The notes under the pieces: model-generated
What the model saw: the letters and a program-made list of their open reading frames with translations, nothing else
Told to the model about the DNA's origin: nothing
Database searches by the model: none
Position numbers and translations under genes: made by a program
Shown here: positions 34,809 through 47,094 of the stretch, piece after piece
Layout of the letters: every line of letters begins with the position of its first letter
Numbering within the stretch: the stretch's first letter is position 1
Source of the DNA: Cylindrodendrum hubeiense
Taxonomy: Eukaryota; Ascomycota; Sordariomycetes; Hypocreales; Nectriaceae
Length of the DNA stretch: 64,000 bases
Assembly (NCBI GenBank): GCA_014621425.1
Contig: JAANBB010000115.1
Coordinates: forward strand, 1-64,000
Reading direction: 5' to 3'

Positions 34809-35966
34809 AAAATATACGTCACTGCTAATCTCTTGCGTCTGCCTCGCATCATACTCTAGTGAGCGTTGAACGTTGTCAGCTACAACTCCGCTACGACTCC
34901 GCTACGTCTCCAACACTCACCTGTACATACTAACTGTCGCCTCAACGACAACCTAGAGCTCCCACGAGCACCTTTTCATATGTAACCCATGTATCATGTA
35001 TGACGGAAAGAGACTATGGTAGACCAATGCCTAGAGGTGTATTATCGTCAACCCAGCCCTTTTAGTTGTGGCCTGGTGCGTTTGCCATAATACACCACAT
35101 TGATAGACGTATGAATCATCTTCACGATGAGTCCTTTGAGACGAAAAATGCCCAAGTTGCCAGATCCCAAAGCGCCATGCTTGTTGCTACCTCGATATGT
35201 CATGTGCCGAGATCGGCGGCTTTCTCACCCCATCTCCCGTCTACCTCTGCCCACCCATCCTCGTCTTCCCCCTATTCCACGTATCGGCCCAGCACCATAA
35301 ACACCGGCCAGCTGCAAATTGCGAGAAGCCGACAAATGTCTTTGCGTCGACACAGTTTGCTCTAGGAGCTCGAAAGACCCACTGAACACCATCGTCGAAT
35401 TCGAGGAGAATCTCCCAACTGAAGGAACCGGCGATGGGATATTGAGGCTAGTCACAACTGCATGGCTGTCGGAGGCTTTCTGCTAATTGGAGAAATGGCT
35501 TAAGATTGAACCGGGCGTAGAAATAAACATCTCTCTTGTGTTGAGGTATCGTCTCCAGCAACACAGCGGTATGCCCGATGGTTGAAGCGACAAAGATTAA
35601 TGTTGACTGGACCTAGAAAACGTCCTAGGTACCAACCAGGCATGCCCACACAAGTCTCCAAGATATCCACTCATCCCAACACCAATGCCGATATATAAAC
35701 AGGTTTCTTTAGTCGTACAGACTACATACAGCACCCCGGCCCCCAGCCACCAGGACACCAGGAAACAAACAAGGAAATAGTAACAAGGAAAATGAACCAA
35801 ACTACAGGACGGGATTATCCTCCAACGTCACGCTCGCTATTCAATGCGCTTCCCGAGACATCCGTCTTGTCCCGGTTATCCATACACGTCATGTCGCCTT
35901 GGCCCGCGTGGCCGCGATTCCCTCTTTTTAGGTCTTAATATTGTATGGCGGCAGATTGAACACCGT
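34809..35966. other. intergenic between convergent genes
   Basis: No gene recognised. Sequence is of mixed composition with pyrimidine tracts. It holds the 3' ends of TAM41 and the muniscin gene. Confidence 0.6.
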
Positions 35967-38961
35967 TTACCTGCCCTCATACTTTCCGCTCACAAGTTTC
36001 CTGATTACGGGTACATCTACCCACTGGGGTTCCTGGCTCGACGTGGTCAAGGAGTCGTCGGCGAACGGATCGTCCTCGGACAGCTCCTTTACCTTGCCCT
36101 TTCCTTCGTCAAGTCTAGAGATGGAGATGCCACTGCCCACAAGCTCGTCTCCTGAGGCGGTGTATTCCCACCTGGCTTCGACATGTCCGGGGTTGGGCGC
36201 CACACCCTCGGCGCCAATGATGCGGCACACAATCTTTTGTATGGCGTCGGTGAGCGTGACGTCTCCTACACGCCAGTACACTATGTGCTTGTCTTTGAGG
36301 TGTGTTCCACTGGGTTTCGTTTGAGCTCCACTTGCACGGCCGTCATAAGTCACCACAAACACGACATTGTGCAAGGTCACCGGGGCAGTTAACTCGCATG
36401 CCGGGTTGAGATGATACTGGAGCAGCAATCCTAGCTTGTCACCTTGCGGCTTCCAGGCAAGCTTTAGCAATAGAGGAGCGTGGTGTCCCAGAGACTCCGA
36501 TTCTTCGGCAAAGAGCTTGTATGTGAAAGCCGTCGAGGTTCTGGTGAGGTGCGAAACATCGAGAGAGAACTGATCCTGCTGGTCGGGAGATGAGTTTTGG
36601 ACGAAAATGCGGTTTGGCCCAATGCGCTCGAGGGCCGCAAAGTTGTTGATGCGAATTGTCTCGTGGTCTGCAAATGGTTAGTCAGGTTCGTGAAGTCATG
36701 GAATATAAACCTACCCTTTACATCGCCTGAGTCGCTGGGATTGTTGACAAAGGCAACTTCGCCGGCGATAGATGAGGACTTGATAACTCCTCCTTCAAAA
36801 ACAGCAGACACTGTCTCAATGACGGACGAGTTTAGACCAGGACCTGTCATATCGGGGTGCTTGGGATGCACGAGGCTTCCCAATGAGTTCCCAGACCGAA
36901 CCGATTGCGTGTCTGAAGTCGCAGCAATGCTGGCCTCAGACGCCAATGCGGCCACGGCACTAGACTTGGAAAGCGAGGTGGGCAGTGAGGGGGACAGCGG
37001 AATCCCTCCCAAGGTCGACTCTGTGTTGCTCTCGGGCAGGTTAGGCGGCGGGACATATACAGTATGGCGAACATCACGACGGCCGCGAATAGTGCTGGAT
37101 CGGCGGGTGGCAGGGCCCATCTTGAGACTGTTGACCACACTAGACAGGGCAGCCTGCTTTGCATGGGGATCCTCCACCTCGACTGGCGTTTGGTGGATGT
37201 TGAGCTTGAACATTTGCTCCGGATCGTCACCGGCTGCTTCCTTCTGGGCCTCCGAGATGGGGTCGTTCATGGGCGGGGGAATGGTGAAGCCTTCAGCGTC
37301 CTTGGAACCAGGGGCTGCCGGCTGGCTTTCTTGTTGAGACGGAGGCGGGCCTGGAGGGGGTGGAACGTCTGAGACATCCTTCTCGTGGGTACCATTAACG
37401 CCGCTGGTAGTCGGGATGAGTGCGGGCATGTCCATGGGAGCGTCATGAAGCGTCACTCCATTCGTGTTCTCGTGCGAAGCTGCTGACTTGGGTGGGAACG
37501 AGTCGTCATCGGGGATTTTCGGCGTGTCGGGGGTTTCAACGAGAGATGACAAGCGATTATGCTCTTGTTGAAGGTTGGTAGCAGACCCCCTGGGAGAGAC
37601 GCCGCGACTGTGGTGACTGTGACTCGTGCCCAGTCTTCCAAATGTGGGAGCCTTCTGAGGAGACAGCTGACCGAAGCCACCGTGCATGCTCTGTCGTCGC
37701 CGCCCGCCGAACATTGTACCAAGACGTCTCAATTTGGATTCTAAAAAGGTTAGCGAGAACTTCCGAGGGGAATTAGTTGAACCAACCTGGCTTGGCCTCA
37801 ATCGGGACCGAGTTGTGCTCGCTGACATCGTCGTCTGGAGGGGCCTGGATACTGGGAGGATGGATGCTGACGCTCCCTGCAGTGCTTGGGGGTGCCGGAG
37901 CAGAGCTTACGGTGCCCGAGATGGAAGACTGCCTTGTGGAGGTCCTCGTGGGCGCCGCGGGCAATCTTGTCTTTCCAGCAGTGGCCTTGTTTACGAAGCT
38001 GTGAATCTCCCTTTCCGTATCGATTTCGAGCATTAGAGCAAGGGTCTGGACGGCGTGATCCTGGGTGCGCTGGGCTTGGTCGGACTCGTGGGTTTGGTAC
38101 TGGGTCAGGAGATCTCGGAGATTATTAACTCGCGACTCGTCAAGTGCCTGGAGAGACTCGAAAATGAATGGCGCCTGAGCCTCCCATTGCTGGGATGCGG
38201 CCTCGAGCCTAGATGATGCGGCATCGACCTTTTGAGTGTTGGCACGACCGCCCTTTCTGCTGAGCCTGTCGGATCGGTCCTGCGCTTCCTCCAGGTCTCT
38301 AGCCATGGCGGTCAGGTTCGAAGCCATTGTGTTGATGTTCTGGGCATCGGTGCGGTTGTGGAAGTTGCGGAGAGGATGCTCGAGGTCTTTTTCGATGCGC
38401 TCGCCGAGGAGGTGGTGGGAGTGGGCGATGGCCTCGACGGAGTCGACGATTCGATTCCATGGGGCTTGGAAGACGCTGTGAATTGTTAGAACCACGTCGG
38501 CGACGATTGATGCGTGGCGGGAGCTCACCTCAGCTCCGTCTGGCCATTGGGCACCTTGAACTGAGCAAGCTTTCGCAGACTCTGAACGTATTGTTCCTCG
38601 ACGCGACGACGCTCCTGGACGGATGGTTAGCTTGCTTGCTTCCTTTGAAGCTGAGGGGGTGTCTGATCGGATTCATGCTGGCAGCGCCATTGCATTGGCA
38701 TGTCCCTCAGATCCGTCGTACCTGGAGCCATTCTGCAACCTCGGTGTTGACCCGGTTGATGCGCTTTACTCGTTCTGTGAAGACATGTGCGGCCTGGCCA
38801 GGCTGGAGATTTGCCTGTACGATGGGGCGACGAGGTTAGCTAGAGCTCGGGGTGAGATCGAGATTGGCGCAGAGCAAGACGTTGGTGGTCCAGACTCGAC
38901 AGCGGGACTTGGGTGGCCTTACCAGCATGGCGGGATACTCGGTCCTTGCCATATCTTCCAT
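35967..38961 (-). CDS. muniscin / Syp1-like F-BAR endocytic adaptor
   Basis: Six exons join in phase: 38923-38961, 38722-38814, 38529-38614, 37787-38475, 36715-37740 and 35967-36667, giving 877 residues. The N-terminus (MEDMARTEYPAML, ERVKRINRVNTEVAEWLQER) starts an F-BAR coiled domain of about 270 residues. A long Ser/Pro-rich disordered middle follows. From about 600 on there is a mu-homology domain (VSAVFEGGVIKSSSIAGEVA, LLKLAWKPQGDKLGLLLQYH, APVTLHNVVFVVTYDG) ending in VPVIRKLVSGKYEGR. Yeast Syp1 (870 residues) acts early at endocytic sites and affects septins and Mid2 uptake. The last codon abuts a GTAAAC donor-like site, so a further short exon cannot be excluded. Confidence 0.9.
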
Positions 38962-40245
38962 GGTGGGCAGGTATGGATGACTGGACAGCGCGGGGAGAGG
39001 TATCGGATAAGAATCGGATAGGACTGTTGATTTCGTGTGTGCAGCGTAGACGAGCGACAAACTATTCGGAGGTCAAGGAAGATGAGGTCGGGCGCATGGC
39101 GATGTCGGCGGCGGCGGAGGTCGAGGAGGTCGCCTAGGGGTCGGAGCGCTGGGGAGCAGACACGCGGGACACCGCCAGAGAGGATCGCAGAGAGGGTCGT
39201 GGAGGGGATCGTGGAGTTGGAGCGATCAGCCAGGTCAGAGACAGAGACAAATCCGGACCATGGCGATGATGTGGATGTGGATGTGAATGTGATGGGCCGT
39301 TCGGAAACTTGGAAAGGCTGGGCTGGGGCTACTTTGGGCCGAAGCTTGGGGGAAGGAAGGAAGGAAGCGGAGCTGGTGGAACGGGCTGGGATTGGCCGGG
39401 ATTGGTTGAGACGTGGCGGTGGAAGTGGCTGGTTGGTTGGTGGAATATGGGCATGAAGAAGAGCAAGAGCAGCCAACCCACATGCAACCCACAATCCACA
39501 ACTGACCAGCCGGACAGCCCCAGTGGGCCAAGCCTCAGCCGAGCTGGCAGCTTCCTTTTTCGAGCTAATTACAAGTCACGAGGACAGACACATGACGCGA
39601 CGGACAACCGACGGCAGAAAACAGACGGCAGAAAGCGTCTAGACGGCGGCAGAAAGCAGAAAGCAGAAAGCAGACGGCAGAAAACAGACGGTCAATCCGC
39701 AAACGGCTCCGTTACCACCTACCCACCCACCTCTAGGTACCTTGCCTACCTATAGTATGCACTACAGCGCGCCATGTTTTGTTTCCTCAATTCCCTTGGT
39801 TGGTTGCGTGTTTCGTTTAATTTGATTTGCATTAATTATTTCCTTCTTCTCCACGCCCGCCCGGCCTTGTTTCTCTTTGATTGAATCTTGGCGCCATACG
39901 TAGCCCTCCTGAGACACGGGCCTCATGTTTGCTCAAGCTCCTCCCCCGCTGTTTCGCCGCATCCGCGGCTGAACCAACCGCTGACGCTCCCAACTGAGGC
40001 CTGCAGGAGTATGGGGATTCCTTGGCATTGTCGGTTGCTTCACTACAGCTTACACAAGCCGCATTCTGAATTCACAGTCGAGGAAAAATAGCTCAAGTGT
40101 CCGGAGGTAATTACTAGACGCGGGAATATTCGGTCACAGTCACGGTCACGTGTTGCTTAAGTAGCTAGCTAGCCAGCACTGTCAAGCCACCTCCTAGTCG
40201 CGGTCAGCAATCAAGAAACACGGCTTCTCCGCCCATATCGTCCCC
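38962..40245. other. divergent promoter region, SYP1-like and Zn2Cys6 genes
   Basis: No supported gene. It includes the low-complexity GGCAGAAA repeat (39608-39690), a CCTACC/TAGGTACC stretch near 39719-39750 and an E-box GTCACGTG at 40145-40152, 94 bp before the regulator start. Confidence 0.5.
39608..39690. repeat. purine-rich repeat of AGACGGCAGAAA / GCAGAAA units
   Basis: AGACGGCAGAAA occurs several times with intervening GCAGAAA copies. It is on the plus strand and non-coding. Probably slippage. Confidence 0.8.
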
Positions 40246-41933
40246 ATGGATGACTCAAAACCTACCAAAGGTATGTCTGCAAGAACTGAGCCCTTCAATC
40301 GGTGACTGCAGCATGGCCCTTGGAGGAGCTTCGTTCGCCCCACCGTTGCGGGCAGGCCTCCCTAGCTAACTGCCGGGGTTTGCTATGAAGGATGCCATCA
40401 GTGCATGATACGACGAATCAACTGCGATAGAACCATCCCGCATTGCACCAAATGCAAGGCAAAGCGTCTTGCATGCCCTGGGTATGGGGTCCGTTATCGA
40501 TTTGTGCCAATCAACACCGTGATTGCCCGTGGTGATCCGCGAATGGCCTCGACCCAAATACGCAACTCTAATGTTGAGCATCAAGGTGCTGCTTACGCAG
40601 CATTGCATGAGCAGCGGGGACGGAATATAGACACAATTGTTCATCATTCAGGGGAATTTCCTGAACTTCCGAGGCCCCTCGATGATGAGACGCCACGGGA
40701 TGAACGATACCCAGACTTGGTTGCTAATCACAAGGAAACCCCAAACCGGCATGGCCCTTGGAGCATCAACCCAACCCACAAGGCCAACAGACACGTACAT
40801 CATAGTACAGATGCCTTTTCCTCTGCACTTCATAACGGTTGGGCCGTCAATCACACCCATTCTCATCGCACCCATGCCCCGTCAATTTCGATTCCACGAA
40901 TACTCGACCCCATCGACGCCAAGACGCGCTTCCTGCTCGACCACTGCAAGTTCCCCACATTCTTATTTGAGCTTAGCTGACGTTGTTAGTTGCCTTGCAT
41001 GTGTCTTCCGTCATGGCTCTCGCCGATAGCGAGGGAACCGGATGGCGAACTCAAGTGTTGCCACTGGCTCATGTAGACCCCTTCATCCAACAAGCTGTCT
41101 GTGCCGCTTCTTCATTCCACCTTGCCCCACACATGCCACATTTGCTTGGTGCTGCCGAGAAAAGTCGGGCTGCCATCATCAGCCGTCTACGCGAAAGAGC
41201 CAACAGTGAAGGTGCCTTGGACGAAGTAACCTGGACGGCTATCATCCTGTTGATCGTAGGGGATCTGGTCAACGGAAGCGATGATATCATCCCAATGCAC
41301 AACATGCTTACATCTTTTGTGGCGGCCCGTGGGACCACGGATTTGAAATCGCCATTGGCCCAGTTTCTATATTTCCAGGCACAGCTGTATGGGCTCCTTT
41401 ATTCTTGGCGTCCCCAGAATCGTCTTTTATGCGGAACTAACGCACCATCTAGCATCTCATTTCTCATACATCACGTCATCGCCGAGTCTAAAGGCGTAGA
41501 GAGCGTCAACCGAGCAATTCCTATCCCAATGGAATCGTTCCTGCAGTTGGACCCGAGTTGGCACCAGACACGACACCACCCCGTGCTTCCAATGTATCTT
41601 GATATGTTCAATGTTGCGGCTGAGATCTATAATCTGCGGGCGGAGGCACACTCCGTTCCCGTTGACCAAGTCCGCATGCATAACCTCATCCAACACCTGC
41701 AAGAAAAGATTGAATGCTTAAATCACAAGCCCGGCTCGCACGCTATGGCATGGGCCGGCTATATTGCAGCCGTGGAGTCACGTTCTGAAGAACAGCGCAG
41801 ATTCTTTACCACTAAATTGCGTAGCGCTTGGGAATTAACGGGTTTCAGAAGCATATTAAATTCAATGGAAATGCTGCCAACTGTATGGGAGCAACGTACA
41901 GGTGAGAAAGGAACTGAGAGTTTGCTGCAATAA
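40246..41933 (+). CDS. Zn2Cys6 transcription factor
   Basis: Three exons: 40246-40270, 40391-40945 and 40990-41933, giving 507 residues. The zinc cluster CHQCMIRRINC then CTKCKAKRLAC has the canonical C-x2-C-x6-C-x6-C-x2-C-x6-C spacing, starting at residue 10. The body (TRFLLDHFALHVSSVMALAD, TQVLPLAHVDPFIQQAVCAA) matches the Fungal_trans_2 type of regulator, where LLDH precedes the conserved region. The second intron (40946-40989) is GC-AG with donor GCAAGT; it removes an in-frame stop and restores the family sequence. A donor-like GTGAGA at 41902 might add another intron and end the gene at 42061. Target genes are unknown; the aminotransferase next door is a candidate. Confidence 0.85.
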
Positions 41934-42018
41934 AAGTATAGCATGTTGCAACGTACTCGTCAATAGACAAAGAGGTGCCAAATTGTCCAAGACGCTATCA
42001 TGAATCAAGGGCCTATGT

Positions 42019-43528
42019 TCACCATCGGCCGTTCCACTCCTCGCCTTCAACCTCAGTGTAGTTGTCAACCTCTTTCAGGGAAGACTTCAGAATATCCAAT
42101 CCCGTTGCAAGTTCCGACTTTGACATTGTAAGCGCAACACTCATCCGGATTCGGTCCGGAGTTGACAAGGTCAAGACGCCTCTGTGCATGGCCAGGGCAC
42201 AAATCTTTCGGCCTGGCGATTGCGGCTTAAGAATGATGTTGAAATCTCCTCCCCGAGCTGTAGCATACTCGACGTATGGTAGAGAACTCCAATTCGCCGT
42301 CTCTTCCATGAAATGCTTCTCAATTGCTTGAGCCTTTTCGAGGAGATGTTCTTCGTCAATTACCTTCAACGCCGCCTTGGATGCGGCGATCCCAAGGGGC
42401 GTAAAGGCAAAGGTGGACACAATCTCAAGGATCCCAACTTGTCCGGCGATGTTGTCATTTGCGAGGACATAAGAGGCTGGATAAACTCCACCAGTAATGG
42501 ACTTGCCCATGGTTACAATGTCGGGGACGACATCAGGTCCGAGGTGCTCGTACGAAAAGAACTTGCCAGTCTTTCCGGCCCCCATGCGCACCTCGTCGGC
42601 GATGAACAGGATATTGTATTTCTTGCACAAGTCATACACCTGCCTGGCGTAGCTGATTTCCTCTTCAAAGGTTCTAATCGTGTTAGTTTGGATCAAGGGC
42701 TTTGGGCTACGACGTACCTGAGTTGTCCATGGATGCACTCCATGATGACAGCGGTCACACGACTGTGATGCTGACTCAAACATTCTTCCATGGGTTTGAT
42801 GTTTCCATATTGCAACAATTCGCCGGTTTTTGGGTTGGTGTTTAGCTGTAAGAGATTGTCCATACCATAGTCCGTATATCAAGTTAGGTCGATCTTCAAT
42901 TGACACGGAGAGGCTTTACTTACTGGACCTTTTTTCATGTGGGTCCATGAGATTCCACACTCCTCCTGTGACACCGTGGTAGTTGTCCGACACCCCGAGG
43001 ATGAGACACTCGGAAGCCGGGATCCCCTTGACCTGGATACCCCATCTACGAGCCAACTTGCATGCGGTGTCGGCGGCTTCGGAGCCAGAGGTCATGGCTG
43101 CTACTTTATCGTAGCCGAAGCGCTTGCACAGCTCCTCGGCAAACGGTGCCCAAGTCGAGTGCTGTACCGCAATGTTGAACAAGGCAGCTGGGTCATGTCA
43201 GCCCTTGGTCTCCTGATAATTAGGTCACTTTACCCTTGTCTAGCTGGGCCTTGAAAGCATCCACAATTACCGGATGAAGATGGCCCTGGTTTACAGCGCT
43301 AAGCATGCATATGAAATCGAGGTACTCTTTGCCATCGACATCCTACATTCCGGACTTAGTCAACCCCCGAATATCTGGCCCCAATTCATGGATCTTTAAA
43401 CTTACCCACATCTTGCTACCTTCCGCTCGGTCCAAAACAGCCGGAAGGGGACAGATACCACCAGCAGTATATTTGTGATACTGCTGGTCGACTTCTTTCG
43501 TCTTCTCCGATAGTCGTAGGGGCTCCAT
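42019..43528 (-). CDS. class-III aminotransferase, ornithine-aminotransferase-like
   Basis: A PLP-dependent transaminase. Five exons: 43406-43528, 43234-43342, 42924-43187, 42718-42871 and 42019-42673, giving 434 residues, the usual size. Motifs: AAMTSGSEAADTACKLARRW (cofactor phosphate site), NYHGVTGG, IADEVRMGAGKTGKF (the Asp of IADEV contacts the pyridine ring) and DIVTMGKSITGGVYPAS, whose Lys is the PLP Schiff-base residue. Compared with ornithine aminotransferase the segment after it (GILEIVSTFAFTPLG) is divergent, so the amine donor is uncertain. To keep phase, the third intron (42872-42923) must end in GG instead of AG, with a CTAAC branch site just before. This may be a rare splice form or a mutation that disables the gene. 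Confidence 0.82.
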
Positions 43529-44965
43529 ATTGATAGAAGCAGGAACAGAGCGTACGAGCAAGTGGTAATGTACTTATTTATATGTGAAACCAGGATGTAC
43601 AATCTTCAAGGAGATCAATGATTGCAAATGATGCTTTTTAATGTTAAAGAAGTCGAGAACATCTAAATGCAGACATCACTTATATACCCGTTCTAGACGA
43701 GCCTGAGATTGTATACTTCGCCGCCATGAGGGATATCTGACGCAATTCCATAGTATAAGCCCAATTATGTAAATTATAATAACTGTATTGTGTTGTACTG
43801 GTCTCCTGACACTGGTTGTGATGCTGATTGGATGCGCCGTACTCGCAACTACTGCATCGCTTTGATATCTGATGATATTGAATAAGACTAGAATAAACAT
43901 GTATGCCGTAGAAGAAAGCCAAGCCGTAAATAGCTTATGAAAATAGCAGCCACGATCCAAAACTTGAATAGTGGGTTAGAATAATTTGGAATTGCAGCTA
44001 TACCCTGCAGCTACAGTCCAAAGATTGAAAGAGTAGGTTGGAATAATTTGGAATTGCAGCTATACCCCGCAGCTTAGAATAGCAGCGTGGACTAAGTGGC
44101 AGCTTAGAATATCCTACTAATACGGCCAGTGACAGTAGCTAGGGGTAGCTCACCTCGTATAGGGCACCCATGTCGCCGCTGAGGTACCGCTGGCTTTGGT
44201 ATCTACCTTTGCCGATAGTTTTGTGACCATACCTGCATACGTCACCAGTATTATTAACTCATACACGGATTTAATGCTGTAATTGCCGGTTCGTGCGTCA
44301 AACAGCTCCACATCTTCAAACAAATGTTGGTGAACACAACTTGTAAGCTTACTGTATTTAAGTCTCCGACTATGAAATTTGACTTCAGACTGCCGTAGCT
44401 TGTCAGTTCAACGGTAGTGTGTCTACTGTTAATGCCATAGCGTTTCCTGGCATATTTGCCATCATTGGTTGTCTTTGGACCACGAGAAGACTTGGGCATT
44501 CACACGAGACAACACTTCGTGGGGTCCATCGGGCCTCAATGGTTAGCATAACTCTTGAAGCCACAGTTTTGTCCAGCTGACCAGTTCATTCATCATCATC
44601 GTCATCCATAATTGTCCGTTCAAGTTGCGATGGGGTGCTGTGTGGGTGACCACCACCTTGCATGTAGGATTGGCTATGGTAATATTACTCTGCTGAGTAT
44701 GCGCCTAGAACGAAGCGAAACATGAAGAGGCTGCCCTTGGATTGAAGGCCTGTTGCCAACAATATTTTACGACTGTATTATTATCATTCAGATGTCATCA
44801 TCTTTTCAACTATCAATCAGTTATATTATGTCAAAGGTACAATATTCTCAAGAGTCCATTAATCCTTGGGTTCCTCCCTCATGCCCATCCTATAATTCCA
44901 AATGTCAGCCGGATTATTTTATGCCCAACTATTTAGAAAAGCCTTCAAGTCCAACAGGCCAGGTT
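43529..44965. other. AT-rich intergenic with tandem duplication
   Basis: No gene is supported. An 81-residue frame at 44254-44499 (minus) has no domain. The 62-bp tandem duplication is at 43964-44075. Sequence between 43570 and 43980 is AT-rich. Confidence 0.5.
43964..44075. repeat. tandem duplication with 62-bp period
   Basis: AATAATTTGGAATTGCAGCT with following CTATACC starts at 43980 and again at 44042. Flanking sequence is also alike (TTGAATAGTGGGTTAG and TTGAAAGAGTAGGTTG). The two copies differ at a few bases. Confidence 0.85.
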
Positions 44966-46079
44966 TCACTGATAAACTTGAACCAGTTCAACTACTCCAA
45001 ATCCTTTCTTCTGTCCCATGAATCGTCCGGACACAGTGACGAACCCCTCGTATGCCGAGTCAGCAATGTGCCTGGAGCCATACATTTCTTGATCTGGGCG
45101 GACTGAATTGACCTTGAGATAGTCACCGTTGTCAAACTCAAGCCTCCAGCTGAGAGGGTAGGTAACATTGGTATTCGGAGATGTCCAAGTCTTTGTCATG
45201 TCTGGGGTTAAGGTGTAGGCTAGAATATGAATCGACTCATCGACGCGGATAGTGGCGAATTGCTTGCTCTGGGTTTCGGTTTCGAAAGCCCAAATGCTCG
45301 CCTTAATTGCGGTTCCCGGGAAATTGACTTGAAACCAGGTCCAGTTTTTGGGAACACCCCAAGAAATTTGGCGGTCGTACCATGTGAAAGTGCTTTTGGG
45401 TTCGATCTCTACGACCTCGTCTCCAATGGTGAGGCTTCCCTCCGTCTTTGCAGAAGGAATTCCCCAATGAGTCGCGTTTGCAGGTCTATCTCCAAAGCCG
45501 ATGATGCCCCCGCCGCCGTTGAGCATGACTTTGGAGGTGGCCTCCCAGCTCAAGTTGATGGAGTAGTCAGTGGTTTCAACGAATGCAGCCATCTTGGAGA
45601 CACCATCTTCCGAAGTAGCCTTATATCCGTAAGTGCCAAAGTCGAGATTGAGTGGAGACGCTTTTTCGGCGACAGTTGTGGCTTTGGCTTGGGGGGTGCA
45701 ATAAGTGAGGTCGACCCAGTAGTCTAGAGTCTTCAAGTCCAAGATTGAGGATCGACACTTGGTGTCTTGCTCTTTCTGTGTCAAAACATGAGAGATGGCA
45801 AGATACTGCTTGCCATTAGTGCTGGTTATGTAGGAACTAAGCCAATAGGACGACCCCAAATCGATGTCGTACTGAGAATCAGCAAAGTCGACAAGTTCGG
45901 GAACGTGGGACTGGTTAATTAGTAGCTCCCCTTCAACACTTGGGTATGGACAATCTTACATTGCGGAAGGTTGACTGAGCTTCAGGTTTGAAGACGTAGC
46001 GACTTTGGGAGCGTGGGAGCAAAGTGCCAGTGCAAACCTTTGCCAAGGCAATGAGGATGAGGAGGTTGTCGTAGATCAT
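44966..46079 (-). CDS. secreted kievitone-hydratase-like protein (AttH / lipocalin-like family)
   Basis: Two exons, 45960-46079 and 44966-45910 (49-bp intron, phase 0), give 354 residues. A signal peptide is clear (MIYDNLLILIALAKVCTGTL). The body carries DIDLGSSYWLSSYITSTNGK, KQYLAISHVL, GTYGYKATSED, NLSWEATSKVMLNGGGGI, WYDRQISWG and LSWRLEFDNGDYLKVNSVRP, a pattern of the fungal kievitone hydratase group, to which Diels-Alderase-type enzymes of secondary metabolism are also related. Three N-glycosylation sequons (NATH, NWTW, NVTY) fit secretion. Kievitone hydratase of Fusarium detoxifies a bean phytoalexin and has about 350 residues. The substrate here cannot be told from sequence. The family call is fairly sure; the reaction is not. 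Confidence 0.78.
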
Positions 46080-47094
46080 AATGGATGTACTTGAGATAGT
46101 CGAGTATTGATAGTTGGGTGATGTGAATTGAGAAGCTTAGCCGTCGTTACTCATCATTATATAGTTAGGTAGCTGCGGAAGACTCGGAGGATTGTTGACC
46201 GACCAGGTCATGATCTCGTCTAGTGAATCCGCCGAGCCCATTACACTATTGTGGTTGACATTCACAGACTGGCCGAGCACCATATCCCGCTGAGTCAGCG
46301 TTGGACTCTTTAAAATTGAATAACAGGCGAATCAAATATTTTACATCGCACTCGCTCAATTATTAGACGGGGTGTGTCATACGTTGATTTCACTCAGCCC
46401 ACGCTCGACTTTTTGAGGGACACCCATCGTCGTTTCAGTCCTTTAATGAAATGACGTCATCAAATGGCTTGGGGAAGAAATTAGAGAGCTTGCATGGTAG
46501 CCATTGAGTTTTCCCAGCCGCTGATAGGATTGTTTCAACTCGAGCTTCCGCTGAGTCAGCAGGGACAGGACGAACCTGGCCCAATATCCAGATCGAGGCG
46601 GCAATGCAAATGAACAGGTCAAATTTGTCCTTCAGACCCTTGTAAATAATACGTTGGTCGACGGGGAGACGCTTGGACGGCGGGAGATTCGAATATTTCC
46701 ATGTCGCCGAGAGACATCAAGGCGAAGCAGGTAATACGAGAACTAGCTGAGGCTTAGGGTAGCCAGTTCTCCTGGTACACGCTTTAGGTTACGGAGTAAA
46801 AGTTCTTGCATCCTACGGAGTACTGTAGCATAAGCTAGGTAAATTGGGAATTCTTTAAGTTTCGGAATGGATTCCCGGAAACGTCACTGAGAAATTAGAA
46901 ACGTAAAATGCGGAATGTTAGACACGGCTTGACGCTGAAAGCAGAGCTCCAAAGGATCGTCTAAGTGGCACGTGGGCACGTGGTTGTCGCCGCCCTAACT
47001 AATTCCCGAACACCTCCACTAAACACCACTAAAACATCACGAAACATCACCGGACATTTCATTCCCGTCGCCGCCACCAGCCACTAAAACAGCT
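46080..47094. promoter_or_regulatory. divergent promoter with paired E-boxes
   Basis: No gene. Two CACGTG cores lie at 46969-46974 and 46977-46982, about 115 bp before the kinase start at 47095. A TACGGAGTACTGTA stretch is near 46816-46829. Confidence 0.5.

Noticed and set aside
35925..35970. Extra last exon of the muniscin gene via GTAAAC donor
   Set aside because: The stop at 35967 already follows the expected KLVSGKYE end; the extension has no family support.
44254..44499. 81-residue minus frame
   Set aside because: No recognisable family and no supporting signals around it.
44620..44670. TGTGGGTGACCACCA resembling the end of 5S rRNA
   Set aside because: Only about 15 bases match; the rest of a 5S gene is absent upstream.
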